NCBI RefSeq assembly: GCF_905115235.1
Contig: NC_051851.1
Location: forward strand, 152,534,692 to 152,598,691
Length of the DNA: 64,000 nucleotides
Source: Hermetia illucens
Taxonomy: Eukaryota; Arthropoda; Insecta; Diptera; Stratiomyidae
Reading direction: 5' to 3'
Shown here piece after piece: positions 21,860-31,552 of this stretch (positions within the stretch are counted from its first letter, which is position 1; each line of letters starts with the position of its first letter). The position numbers and the translations under genes are program-made. Below the pieces are notes generated by a model. It was not told the origin of the DNA, searched no databases, and saw only the letters and a program-made list of their open reading frames with translations.

Positions 21860-24800
21860 CTAAGGATGGGTAGGTTTTGTAAATTGGGATGAGGAGTATT
21901 TACCGTTGTAGAGGATTACTCTACCGCCGGGGTCGAAGAGAAGGTTACGGGCTTGGAGAGATGTGAGGATTTGTGGGAACAGATGAGTTCGTAGAAGATT
22001 CTCTTCGACGATCTCGATCTGCATGGCCTGGGAGATGAGTGTATTTGGGTGGGGTCTGGATTTTTCCAGGAATTTGAGGGCATGACGGGCTAGGACTGCG
22101 TCGATGCGGGGCGTTTGGGAGGAGTCGTAGAGGATCTGGTTGGAGATGTATTTGGAGCGGTCTTCGTTCTTGTAGATGTTGGTACAATGGCGGAGGATTC
22201 TGCGCTCTTTGAGGCGGATTCGTTCCATTTGGTGAGGGGAAGTGTCGGACCAGAAGATGAAGCCGAAAACGAGGAGGGGACGGATAAGCTGTTTATAGCA
22301 AAACAGCTTGACTTTCTGAGGAGTTGGACTGGGGTATTTTAGGATTGGGTAGAGGGATTTGAAGGCACCTGTTGCACGGTTCAGTGCTTTCGTGATATGT
22401 GGGATGTGGGATAGGCGGGAGTTAATTGTCACCCCAAGGTAGGTGACTTCCTTGACGGTTGGGATGGTGTCGTTGTGGATCTTCAGGGATAGGGTTGAGA
22501 TGTCGTTCCTCATTTTCGGCGTCATTTTAGCGGTACCATGGAATACGATGGATTCGCATTTTTGCGGGTTCAGGGATAGTTTCCATCGGGTGAAGTACCG
22601 GTAGAGCTCGTCCAAATAGGAATTCAGGCGGGCTTCACCGGCAGGGATGTTTCTGGTGGAGGTGTAGAGGATGAGATCATCCGCGTATTGAAGGATTCGG
22701 ATTGGATTTGGGTGTGGCGTTGGTTTGGGAAGGTCTGCGGTAAACAGGGAAAAGAGGGTGGCGGAGAGGACTGACCCCTGAGGGATGCCAGCCGGGCTAG
22801 AATATGGGGAGGAGAGGTGTTCTCGGAGTTGGACTTGGGATTTCCGCCCATCAAGAAAGCTAAGAATTAGCTTACAGAGGTGCGGATGGAACTGGAGGAC
22901 TTCAGAAAGCTTGTATGCGAGACCGTATTGCCATACGGAGTCGAAAGCCTTCTTTATGTCGAGGAGGCAGGCTATGGTCGGAGCGTTCCGGTTGAGACCG
23001 AGGAGGACGTCCGATTTGAGTACGAGCAGCGCATGCTCGACTGAATGTTTGGGACGGTTTGCGAATTGGAATTGTGGGATAGAATGATTGGAGTCGCAGT
23101 GCTCGTCGATAGAGTCTTTGATGATCCGCTCGAAAATCTTGGCGGAGGAAGAGAGGATTGAGATAGGCCTGTAGCTATCGGGATTTAGTGGGTTTTGGTT
23201 TTTCTTTGGGATAGGAACAATTCGAGCACTCTTCCAATCTGTTGGGAAGTGGGCATTCATAAGGCAGTGATTGATGATGGAGGACATAATGGGGGCGATG
23301 CTTGGAGCACATTTCTTAAGGACGATGGAGGGGATTTTGTCAAGCCCGACTGATTTCTTGTTTTTGGAGGCGTCGATGGCCGCCTTGACCGAGTCTGGAC
23401 TGACAAAGTGGATGGAGGGGATATTCTCTCGCTGACTTGGGTCGGCGAGAGCATGGTCGAAGGGGTTTTGTGTGGGTTGGGGAATGAGGTAGGAAGGGTT
23501 AGTTAGGAGTTGGGAGATCTTTCCGTTTACCTCGTTATCGAAACTTGGTTCGCGGAAGTGGAGGGTACAGTGGTGGGCTTGTAGGAAGTGGTCAGCAAGG
23601 ACTTTGACTTTTTCTGTGGGTGGGATGTTTTGGGGAAGGATCGCGTTTTGTTGGACGGATTTGCCCAAACGCGGGCAGGTTTTTCTGAGTTCCCTGTATG
23701 TGCCAGGGTTTAGCTCAGTGTTGGAGAGGCGGTTGTGGAGATATTGGGTGTATAGGGTGAGGATTCGTTCGCGAATGGACGTGTCCAATTCGCGGATTTC
23801 GGGGAGGAGGTGAGAGGACTGCGGAGAGTATCTATTCCTAAATAGTCTCCGCCTGAGGGTCTTTTTGTATTTGATGTCGGATAGGATATCGTCGGGAAGG
23901 GTGATTAGGTTGCGGTAATTTAAGGGACGTGAAGGGATCAGTTCATCGCATACTTGCCGAACTGCTTCGGTGTATTGACGAACTGTCAGGTCTATGGAGT
24001 CGTTAGGAACTGTACAGTTGGATGGGAGTAGGAGAGGTTGAAGTTTGGACTTGAGGGCAAGGTTGATGTGTTTCCAGTTTGCACGCTGGAAGTCAGGAAC
24101 TGAGGGTGGGGTGGACCGAACGACTCTGTCCGGAAGTCTTATTTTTAGGATTACGGCATCGTGATCGCTGATGCCGGGGACCGTTTCGAGGAAGGGGAAG
24201 GTGTTCGGGTTGGGAATGACCGTCAGGTTACTGCTGATCAGGAAGTGGTCTAGGTAGGAATGGTAGTGTGATTTATTGAAGGTCGGGAGTGCCGGACTGA
24301 AATGGGCTAGGTTGATATTTGGATTTGAAGTTGTGAGAAACAGGTGGAGCTGATCCCCGTTGTGGTTCGACCGTGCATCAAACCAGGACGGGTGTCTGGC
24401 ATTGAGGTCTCCACCTATGATAATGGAAAATTGTTTACCGGGAGAGCGGTGTAGGGACGCGCAGAAGGATTTGATGCGGAGAAAGTCTTGGGTGTCGAAG
24501 GATTGGTTGGGGCAGTAAACGGAGGCAACGAAGACCGAGGTTGATTGGGATTCGAAGGAGACCAGTGAGATTTCCATGGATCTGAAGGTGTTGGGAGGTG
24601 GGTGGATTTGGGTGACAAGGAATTTGTCGGAAATGAGGACGGCCGTTCCGCCACAGGTGTCCCGGCCTTGAGGATTGGACTGAGGTCGGTCAGTCCGGAA
24701 GAGGTTGAAGTTGGGAAAGGAAGGATTGTATCTATAGTTCAACCTAGTTTCACATAGGAGAACTATATCGGGTTTGTGCTCGCCAAGGAACAGCTCGAAC

Positions 24801-24862
24801 TCATGTCTGCGGGCGCGGCCGATGATTGAGTTGATGTTCAACTCAATTATCTTAACGTCCAT
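21860..24862 (-). CDS. Jockey ORF2: endonuclease and reverse transcriptase (intact)
   Basis: A 1000-residue open frame that would nick target DNA and copy the element RNA by target-primed reverse transcription. The APE endonuclease is at about residues 1-235, with N-x-N near residue 11, LLCETRLN (35-42, catalytic Glu 38), GGDLNARH (150-157) and GISDHDAV near 230. RT is at about 450-800 with SYRPISILSS, CLLDIKKAFDSVWQYGL, AGIPQGSVLS and catalytic YADD starting at residue 726. There is no RNase H domain, as is usual for Jockey proper. The start ATG at 24862 overlaps the end of ORF1 by 11 bp, the arrangement expected for coupled translation. The C-terminal part has no zinc finger. Length fits the clade (about 900-1000). 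All catalytic residues looked for are present. Confidence 0.95.
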   Translation of the reverse strand: MDVKIIELNINSIIGRARRHEFELFLGEHKPDIVLLCETRLNYRYNPSFPNFNLFRTDRPQSNPQGRDTCGGTAVLISDKFLVTQIHPPPNTFRSMEISLVSFESQSTSVFVASVYCPNQSFDTQDFLRIKSFCASLHRSPGKQFSIIIGGDLNARHPSWFDARSNHNGDQLHLFLTTSNPNINLAHFSPALPTFNKSHYHSYLDHFLISSNLTVIPNPNTFPFLETVPGISDHDAVILKIRLPDRVVRSTPPSVPDFQRANWKHINLALKSKLQPLLLPSNCTVPNDSIDLTVRQYTEAVRQVCDELIPSRPLNYRNLITLPDDILSDIKYKKTLRRRLFRNRYSPQSSHLLPEIRELDTSIRERILTLYTQYLHNRLSNTELNPGTYRELRKTCPRLGKSVQQNAILPQNIPPTEKVKVLADHFLQAHHCTLHFREPSFDNEVNGKISQLLTNPSYLIPQPTQNPFDHALADPSQRENIPSIHFVSPDSVKAAIDASKNKKSVGLDKIPSIVLKKCAPSIAPIMSSIINHCLMNAHFPTDWKSARIVPIPKKNQNPLNPDSYRPISILSSSAKIFERIIKDSIDEHCDSNHSIPQFQFANRPKHSVEHALLVLKSDVLLGLNRNAPTIACLLDIKKAFDSVWQYGLAYKLSEVLQFHPHLCKLILSFLDGRKSQVQLREHLSSPYSSPAGIPQGSVLSATLFSLFTADLPKPTPHPNPIRILQYADDLILYTSTRNIPAGEARLNSYLDELYRYFTRWKLSLNPQKCESIVFHGTAKMTPKMRNDISTLSLKIHNDTIPTVKEVTYLGVTINSRLSHIPHITKALNRATGAFKSLYPILKYPSPTPQKVKLFCYKQLIRPLLVFGFIFWSDTSPHQMERIRLKERRILRHCTNIYKNEDRSKYISNQILYDSSQTPRIDAVLARHALKFLEKSRPHPNTLISQAMQIEIVEENLLRTHLFPQILTSLQARNLLFDPGGRVILYNGKYSSSQFTKPTHP

Positions 24863-26416
24863 TAATGGATGCCAAGATACCGACCATTGAGTTGAACATT
24901 TGCAGGAATTCTTGGGATTTCCTGGCGAACTCGAGGAAGTCTGGATTGGATATGGTGGTGGGTTGGACTACGTGGTTGGGAGTCCGGGGAGAGGTTCCGC
25001 TTCGTGCGGCGTCGGCGAAGGACACGGACGGACGGGTGAAGGCAGGGTTCGTGATAGGACGACCAGCGGGGCGGGAGGTAGTTGAGGGGAGAGGGCGGGA
25101 GGGAGGGGCACGTTTTTGTGCATTCCTCCTTGCCACCACCTGGATGAACCGTGGGCACTTGCGGTAGTTGGCGGGGTGGTCATTGCCCCCGCAGTTGACA
25201 CACTTCGGTGCCTGCTCAACTGTTTTGGCGCATTCGCCCGGGCCGTGTAGTTGGTCACACTTGACACACCTGTAGGTGAGGTGGCAGTTGGTTGCCGCGT
25301 GCCCGATACGCTGGCAGTTCTTGCACTGCAGCACTTGTTTATTATGGATTTGTTCAAAACGAACAACCATGTGCTGTACGGCTTTCACCTCGCGCAGCTG
25401 CTCCTCGTTGAAGGTTGCATCAAAAGTGACCAACCACAAGTCGAGGTTCACGTTATTAGTTTTGGCCCAGGTGGTGGCAAAGGGTTTAGCGCTCAGGGTG
25501 CTTGATACTCCCTGAGCTTTCAGTTCTTCGACGATCTCCTGAGGGGAGAACGTCGAATCGAGGCCTCGTAGGATGAGGCTGGTCGTCTTATCCGATGGGA
25601 GGGTGTACGTGAAGAACTTATTGTTGTTCTCCACGAGCACCTTCTTGGCGGTAGCGTAATCCTCGGGTGTTTTGGTCAAGATCTGGTGAGAGCTACCTGA
25701 TTTCTTTATCAGGTAGTTGTTGGGGAGGGCATGGGATATATTTGTTTTTATGGTACGGAAGGTAGCCGCGTCTTCGACTACTACTAATGGAGGAATCCTT
25801 CGACTTACCTCCTTTTTTCCGGGGGCTGCAGTGGCTGGCCTCGGTTGTTGATGATGTTGCGGCTTTGGCGCTGGCGGTTTCGGGACGACGGCGGGCTGCC
25901 GCTTCCTCGCTTCGCCGAGGGACGGGAACGCTGCTGGGCTTGACCCGGATGGTAGGGCGAGTGGTGCCGGTGTTGGTTCCTCGGTGGTGGTGTCCATCAC
26001 CTCGGAAGTCGCTGTTGGCGCGGCGGGCGCTGTTGGCGCGGCAGGCGCGGGAGGGGCGCGGAAGTCCCGAAGGTTCGGGCGATTGTGGCCTCCAGCGACT
26101 TGATGACGGTCGCCAGATGCCGGTTCTCAGCGCGAGCCTCCTTAAGCTGCTTCAGTAGCAGCTTGTTCTGCTTGCGCAGACCGACCGACTCGCGGATCTC
26201 AGTGACGGATACGGCACTTCGGACCGTCTCGTCTGAGCTAGCCTGCGAGTCGGACTCGCAGTCGCTCGATAGCGTAGTTTCCGACGCGTTCTCCGTTCCG
26301 TCGTCGGAGTCTAGTGGTTGGGTGTTAGTCGGGCTGTCCGTACCCTTTCTACGCTTTTTCCGGGTCACCTTCGTGAACCCGGCCGCGTCAGTTTCACTCA
26401 TCGTCTTTGTGCTCAC
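24852..26416 (-). CDS. Jockey ORF1: Gag-like RNA-binding protein (one frame change)
   Basis: About 520 residues in two frames. The N-terminal frame (26416 to about 26050) is charged and includes a likely coiled coil (QNKLLLKQLKEARAENRHL). The C-terminal frame (about 26060-24852) reads APAAPTATSEVMDTTTEE onward. It has a region like the domain found beside zinc knuckles in Jockey Gag proteins, then three CCHC-type knuckles: CKNCQRIGHAATNC, CVKCDQLHGPGEC and CVNCGGNDHPANYRKC. The two frames join by a one-base shift near 26040-26080. The N-frame stop (25997-25999) overlaps the ATG at 25995-25997 as TGATG, but the C-frame is open well upstream of this, which favours a simple frameshift in one original ORF. 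The protein would bind element RNA. Confidence 0.85.
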
Positions 26417-26604
26417 TGTTTTAAACTTATTGTCTTATTTGTTGTTCTTATTTATTTCGATTCCGATTCGTTTCACTTTGGCTTGGTGTCGACCGAATGT
26501 CGCACACACTAACACTCACCGTTATATAAAACTCACAGTTATCACCGCGTGGTTTACACACTTGTCAACACGTCCGATCGCCTCGGACGCTAAACACTGT
26601 CTTG
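26417..26604 (-). promoter_or_regulatory. Jockey 5' leader with presumed internal promoter
   Basis: Region between the duplicated target site and the ORF1 ATG. Jockey elements are known to carry an internal promoter in this segment. No individual core-promoter motif is claimed here. Confidence 0.5.
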
Positions 26605-26618
26605 TGTTAGTTTCCAGC
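26605..26618. repeat. 14-bp target-site duplication, right copy (Jockey)
   Basis: Exact repeat of 21541-21554. Confidence 0.95.
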
Positions 26619-27446
26619 TCTCCTTCCTTCCCCTTTTATTCGTTGTTGGGGTGTCAGGCAGATTGTTGTCACCTGCCACCGAGGGGTAGGACCCCGGGAA
26701 ATGAGTTCTGAGAAGCAGGTGTACCCTGTCCTCCTCATTCTCGGTGAATGTTCCATCTTCCTTTTTCAAGCAGACAGAGGATATTCCCCCGTCTTTGGCT
26801 ACAGCCTTGTACAGCCTGGTTGCTTCTGTGATCTGTTCAATCCCTTCACAGAATTCCCTAAAGCTGTTCCATTTCGCTTCCCTGATCGCGTTGCTATACG
26901 CAGTCAGTGCATTTTTATACCTCCACCAGTCCCCGGTTTGTTTTGCCCGGTTAAACAGTTTTCGTACCTCTGTTCTCATTCTGGCTAGGTTCTTGTTCCA
27001 CCATGGTACATCCCTTGATGGCCTCATATGCGTCAATGACGATTGTGTTGAGGTTTTCCACCACCGTTTCTAATTCCAGTTCGCTCCTGATGTCACCGCC
27101 CCCTGGAAGGTGGGCAATATCGTTGCTCAAGTGCGTTGTGTAGGATTCCCAATCCGTTCTCTTGGGATTCCTTATTATTCTTTTTATTTCGGAGTTACCC
27201 TCAATGTCGAATCTGATTATCCTGTGATCAGACATTGAGGGTTCATCCGACACCCTCCAATTCCTGACCATCCCGTTCATTAGGGTATTTCCTAGAGTTA
27301 TATCTAGTACTTCTTGTCTGGTGCTGGTTACAAATGTTGGAGTGTTCCCTACGTTGTATATTTCTAACTTATTGCTAAGAATAAATTCGAGAAGGTACTC
27401 ACCACTACGATTAGTGTCGCTGCTTCCCCACACTTCGTGGTGGGCG
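26619..27446 (-). mobile_element. LOA-clade LINE, 5' part (endonuclease end to RT linker)
   Basis: Continuation of the LOA copy interrupted by Jockey. The endonuclease C-terminus reads HHEVWGSSDTNRSGEYLLEF, TPTFVTSTRQEVLDITLG, NWRVSDEPSMSDHRIIRF (26951-27440). The linker (26590-27036) reads PWWNKNLARMRTEVRKLFNR, SFREFCEGIEQITEATRLYK and KKEDGTFTENEEDRVHLLL. The 5' end is lost. At 27446 the sequence changes abruptly to a family A scrap, in the same reading frame. Confidence 0.85.
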
Positions 27447-27680
27447 TTATAGACTTTCCAGGCTGAATCATCCTCATCCATACGGTCGTAGTATCGCTAA
27501 TAGATTTCGTCGTTATGTAGGCTACAGAATCATCCATTCTCATGTAGGGGGCCAATAATTCTTCGGAGGATTCTTCTCTCGAACGCGGGCAAGAGTTCAA
27601 AATTTGTCTTGCTAACAACCCAGGTTTCCGAGGAACAAATAAGGACTGGCAAGATCATAGTCTTGTACAGTACAGTTGTA
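27447..27680 (-). mobile_element. Family A LINE, C-terminal fragment
   Basis: Minus-strand match to the family A segment from LLYKTMILPVLMYSSETWV through AFERRILRRIIGPLHENG to RMDEDD. Highly similar to 16740-16980. It joins the LOA fragment at its 3' side without a tail, so it looks like a rearrangement junction. Confidence 0.8.
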
Positions 27681-27684
27681 GCAG

Positions 27685-28830
27685 CTAGGGTATACTGCTT
27701 GTACTCCAGTGACCGCACAACCTTACCAATTACCCTCGTGAAAAGCCATTTCTGTGGATTTGCCTTTGAGGTGGACATGCTGGGACTTAGGCGTTCTCTT
27801 TGTAATTGTTCTTAAGTAGAGGTGCAAGATGCGCTCTAGGGTCTTCAACACGAAATAGGTAAGGCTGATTAGTCGAAAGTCCTTCGCGGACTCATGGCCG
27901 CGCCTGTCTGAGTTCGGTATGAAAACTGTCGTCTCCAAGACTGTGGTACGGTAGAGCACCGGTAAATCTCGGCAAGCCACGGCCATCTGGGCCCGGAGGT
28001 TTATATGCTGAGAACCAGCTTATAGCCCAGCCAAATTTCTTCTTCTTTTTCTTCAGTTTTTGTCCCATTCACAAGCGGGGTCAGCTCTATAGCCCAGCCG
28101 AGTTTATGCTCGGTAATTACCGATTAAATAGTCTCGCACAGTTGGGGCGGCTACATACCCTCCAAGCAAGGCTCTGACTCACTGACCTCCTCGCTGGCGG
28201 GGAAGTGCGTCTGAACCAGCAACTCCAGGATTTCACCAGAAGTTTTCGTCTACGAACCTTCCGACTTTTTAAGAAAGGATGGGCTAATATGTTCCTTGGA
28301 CAGAATCTTACTGAGCCCCGCAGGTTTACTTGTGCTTTCAATTTTCGAACAATAGTCCAACCAGAACTGCCTCTTGGCAGTCTTGTTGGCGGATTTGTGC
28401 TTCTTCAGGCAGATATTGAAGATCCTCCTGGTCAGCTTCCTGACGCTAAGCAAATCTCAATTCAATCATGGTGGTAAAGTCTTCTTGGTGTATTTAGCAG
28501 GGCAGGAAACTTTAAAGGCAGTCTCGAATGCTTTTTCCAAAGCCCCGACTTTTGCCTCTAGTTCGCCTGTCGTGTCTAGCTTATCAATTTGCGCACCGGA
28601 GAAGTTTGTTCTTGATAACTTAGCTAAACTTGCTACAGTCGATCCTTCTAGGATCTCTGAAAGGTTTGGAGGTCTCTACCGTAAGCTCTAGACTAAAAAG
28701 TATCCAACAATGATATAAGAAAGATCTCTGATCAGACACTCTCCAGTTCTCCACCCTACGAATCCCGTTGTCGGTTAGTTGGGTGATATCAAGGACTTCC
28801 CCCCCAATTGTCACAGTTGTCCCCAGCCCG
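27685..28830 (-). mobile_element. Degraded RNase H-type LINE remnant (LOA/Outcast-like)
   Basis: Pieces on the minus strand, 5' to 3', start with an endonuclease end (28620-28814) reading GGEVLDITQLTDNGIRRVE, NWRVSDQRS and FRDPRRIDCSKF. A linker (28250-28453) follows, with RQFWLDYCSKIESTSKPAGL. An RT N-part (27723-27986) has VFIPNSDRRGHESAKDFRLI and SLTYFVLKTLERILHLYLRT. Motifs resemble LOA-clade and related elements but are clearly a different family from the one at 19-27 kb. Clade naming is uncertain. A family B 3' scrap sits inside it at about 28035-28085. Confidence 0.6.
28035..28085 (-). mobile_element. Family B RTE, 3'-terminal scrap
   Basis: Plus-strand CTTCTTTTTCTTCAG followed by TTTTGTCCCATTCACAAGC matches 38430-38465 at the 3' end of the full-length element, including its (GAA)n-type tail. 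Confidence 0.7.
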
Positions 28831-30775
28831 TCTGCCCCAGTTTGACCACGACTGAGTCGCTGGAGCTCAGGTCCGGACAGAGAAAAGCGCGCAGATTCAT
28901 CCTCACGAGGATATAAACTCTTGTTTAGGTCGTTTAGGAGGTCTAGGTTAAAGACTCAATCGTTAAACGGCCCAGGAGAAATATTTTAATCCTTTAAACA
29001 ATAAAGCACAGGCAGCCCTAACGAAGCATTCTAGCGAAGAAACACTTGAAGGCTTTCTTGTGTGTTTTGGGAGAAGCTCTGGCGATCGCGTCATTTGTAT
29101 CTAGACTACGACAGAGCAGTGCCACCGAAAGGATTGTAACATGTACCATCCTCTTACTTCACTGAGAGTCAAATTTTTAGAACGGACAACCGGGGAATAT
29201 TCAACAACCGACACACAGCTGAATCTTCTTCGACATAAATCTCAAGACGTAGGTCCCGAAGCCAGGAACGCCAAGGGAAATGACTCGGTCAAATTTAAGT
29301 TAATAAAAACAACCGATTCTAATATAAACCGAAAACCATATTCAAAGGTAGGGACCATAAAGAAAGATACAGAGGTTACTAACGGAACCTCCTACCTGAA
29401 CAAATACATTGAGAAAACAATTTATTGAGATCGTCAAAATCTGATGCAAGTACACATTTTAACCATTAGCACTGCCAAGGGAAGATCCTGTTTATTTGAT
29501 CCATCGAAATCATCAACGATACGGTAAACTTAGCAAGATTCCGCCTATGGGACATAGCAACGCGACCTTTCTGAGGATATCAAACGGCACTTCGTAGGAA
29601 TTCCCTAGCGAGACCTTGGAACTTTTAGGGAGCACGAATTTTGTCTCTGATACACGTCATATTAGAGACTATGACTGCAGTGCGATGACTAGCCTGATTG
29701 TAGAAAGGAAAAACGGTCTGTGAAGGACTTCAGACCTTCAAGTCTCACATACCCCATATTAAAGCCTTGAAACGCATGTTAGATTGTACATGGATCGCTT
29801 CTAAACAGATTTCAGCTTCCATATCAAAAAGAAAGAGCCTCTGGGGAACCTTCTACTTGGTGGTGGTAATGGTGGATTGGTAAATTTGCTGTAAGCATGC
29901 TGCGACTTACTGTATGGACACAGCGATATCCTGGCATTGTCCTGGCATGTCCCGAGAGAACGAGGCCACCCCAATGGAGCTGGAGAAAGGGTCTATTAGG
30001 GTCTCAAGGCGTTTGCGAGTGGTTTAGTCTGCCAACTCATTACATTGTGATCCATTCAGTGTCGAACGAACCAAGCAAGGGAAGCCTCTACAAATAAGTT
30101 ATAGAAGACCATGAAGTTATCCACTCTGCTTAATCGGCTACCCTTGTCTGTTAGCACTCAAGGCAGACGTATCCATCAGTCCCGACTTTCAGAACATAGC
30201 CATCAACCAATCATTCTTCCTAAGGATTATCATATCTCTTGTCTCTCTAAATGTGTTCAGTGCTACTAATAGGCACGTAAGAATTGACCACCGCTATTTC
30301 CCAAGAGCTCCAAATATTCGTTAATACTTGTCTTTATCGTATTATTGGAGGAATTTGATTCAACACAATGCCATACGGACAACTATATTGGCGTGCGAGC
30401 CAGATACCAGTGGAAGAATTGGTCAGACGTAGCAAGTGACAGCGGATAGGTTACACATTAAGAAAAGGCAACATCATTACTGCTTTGCCCTGCAGCGGGA
30501 TTGGTTATCAAAGGATCACCCTTCCTGGTAATGTAAAAAATCGAAAAAGAGTAGAACTTACAAACTAATGGAGGAATCCAGGCATCGAGGATGTCCTTGA
30601 TAAATAACAGTTCGTTTGCCCTTACAAACGGCGACCTTCAGTTTACTGAAATCAGGAATGGCCTTCTGGAATTTAGTCTATCAGCTAACTATCAGGAGCC
30701 TGGCATATGCCATAGGCACCACCCACTTTGAATGAGGGAACCGGTAATCAACCTCCATTCTTTTGATCCGAAACC
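28831..30775. other. Unassigned spacer downstream of host gene 3
   Basis: Short open frames at 29141-29428 and 29897-30097 have no recognised motif and no repeat match. No RNA gene pattern was seen. It could hold old repeats too decayed to identify. Confidence 0.4.
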
Positions 30776-30781
30776 TTTATT
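30776..30781 (-). promoter_or_regulatory. Poly(A) signal AATAAA of host gene 3
   Basis: Minus-strand AATAAA 118 bp downstream of the stop codon at 30899. Further AATAAA-like sites lie just downstream. Confidence 0.5.
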
Positions 30782-30898
30782 AAATCAAACACTTCCATAA
30801 ATTTATCAATAAAATCAGGACTAAAAAGAAAATGCGTAAACTATTACAAACCATGTCGAAAATACCCACAATCCCGAAAAGCTTAATATGGCTTCATT

Positions 30899-31405
30899 CT
30901 ACTCCCAATCTCTCCGGTGCCTAGGTTCAGGCCAATATGGTTGCAGAGGTACGTATGGACATAACTGAACACGGGGGCCATGGGGTCCAGCAGGAAAATA
31001 GTCCGTAGTATAGGGAAGCATGTAAGGATCACATACATCACGAACACGAGGAAATGGACCACCGGCTCGGTCATGGTCACCGCCACGATTATGGTCACCG
31101 CCACGGTCATGGTCATGGTCACGGTCACGGTCACGGGAACGGTCACGGCCATGATCATCTTTCTCAGCGCATGGACCCGGTGCCTTCGGTTTCGATGTGT
31201 CGGGCCATTCTGCTCCTTCAATAGTAATATCGTTTTCACTGTAATCCTCTTTTGGTTCAGGCTGCTTCGGAGTTTTTGGGCGAAATTTTTTCGGAGGCCT
31301 TTGTCGAGATCTAAATCTAGGTTTACCCTGGCAGAGGTCAAGAGTGTCATTTGAGCGCTGCATTAGCCTGTGTTGGTAGGAGACTTCTTGGAGTCCATTC
31401 CTCAT
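30899..31405 (-). CDS. PYMLPY-family protein 3 (unrecognised host gene)
   Basis: 168 residues from the chosen ATG at 31405. The EWPD...P..C box is at 67-79. The C-terminal block has DPYMLPY (126-132), YFPAGPHGPR (136-145) and LCPYVPL (148-154). The linker (81-117) is an Asp/Arg/His repeat (RDRDRDHDHDRGGDHNRGGD) coded by a hexanucleotide repeat. The frame stays open a further 49 codons upstream, but that stretch is AT-rich and ends in a likely 3' splice site (TTTCAATTGCAG, exon from 31426). The start context ATGAGGAATGGACT matches gene 1 (ATGAGAACGGGACT). I therefore take the shorter start. The N-terminal half is basic and proline-rich. No signal peptide or membrane span. Function unknown. Confidence 0.75.
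   Translation of the reverse strand: MRNGLQEVSYQHRLMQRSNDTLDLCQGKPRFRSRQRPPKKFRPKTPKQPEPKEDYSENDITIEGAEWPDTSKPKAPGPCAEKDDHGRDRSRDRDRDHDHDRGGDHNRGGDHDRAGGPFPRVRDVCDPYMLPYTTDYFPAGPHGPRVQLCPYVPLQPYWPEPRHRRDWE
31060..31155. repeat. GGTCAC/GGTCAT hexamer microsatellite within host gene 3
   Basis: Plus-strand units GGTCAC, GGTCAT and CGGTCA recur in tandem for about 95 bp. On the coding (minus) strand they specify alternating Asp with Arg or His. This explains most of the length difference of this paralogue from the other two. Confidence 0.85.
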
Positions 31406-31552
31406 AAGTTCATCCCGCCGTGATAACTGCAATTGAAAAATTTGGTCCCATAAAACTTCAATGTGCCATTGATCATTTAGAGGAAACTTAAACAGGAACA
31501 TAATGCGAAAATAAAGGACACTATCCCACAGGAGCAAGTGGGGCTTCAGCAT

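Larger units (their letters stand above)
21555..26604 (-). mobile_element. Jockey-clade LINE, full length, nearly intact (5,050 bp)
   Basis: Bounded by a perfect 14-bp target-site duplication. On the minus strand it has a 5' leader of about 190 bp (26604-26417), ORF1 (Gag-like), an 11-bp overlap, ORF2 (endonuclease plus RT) and a 3' untranslated region of about 300 bp. It ends not in poly(A) but in two or more copies of a 16-bp unit (GAAAAACAACAATTGC on the plus strand). ORF2 is fully open, and ORF1 has one frame change. It sits inside the older LOA LINE. Perfect duplication and few breaks suggest a recent insertion. Confidence 0.95.

Noticed and set aside
25787-26711. Plus-strand frames opposite Jockey ORF1
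   Set aside because: GC-rich antisense shadows of the Gag-like ORF with no motifs.
29141-29428. 95-codon lysine- and threonine-rich frame
   Set aside because: No motif or gene context. AT-rich sequence easily gives such frames.
31406-31552. 49-codon N-terminal extension of PYMLPY gene 3
   Set aside because: AT-rich, ends in a clear 3' splice acceptor, and has no counterpart in genes 1 and 2. Likely intron.
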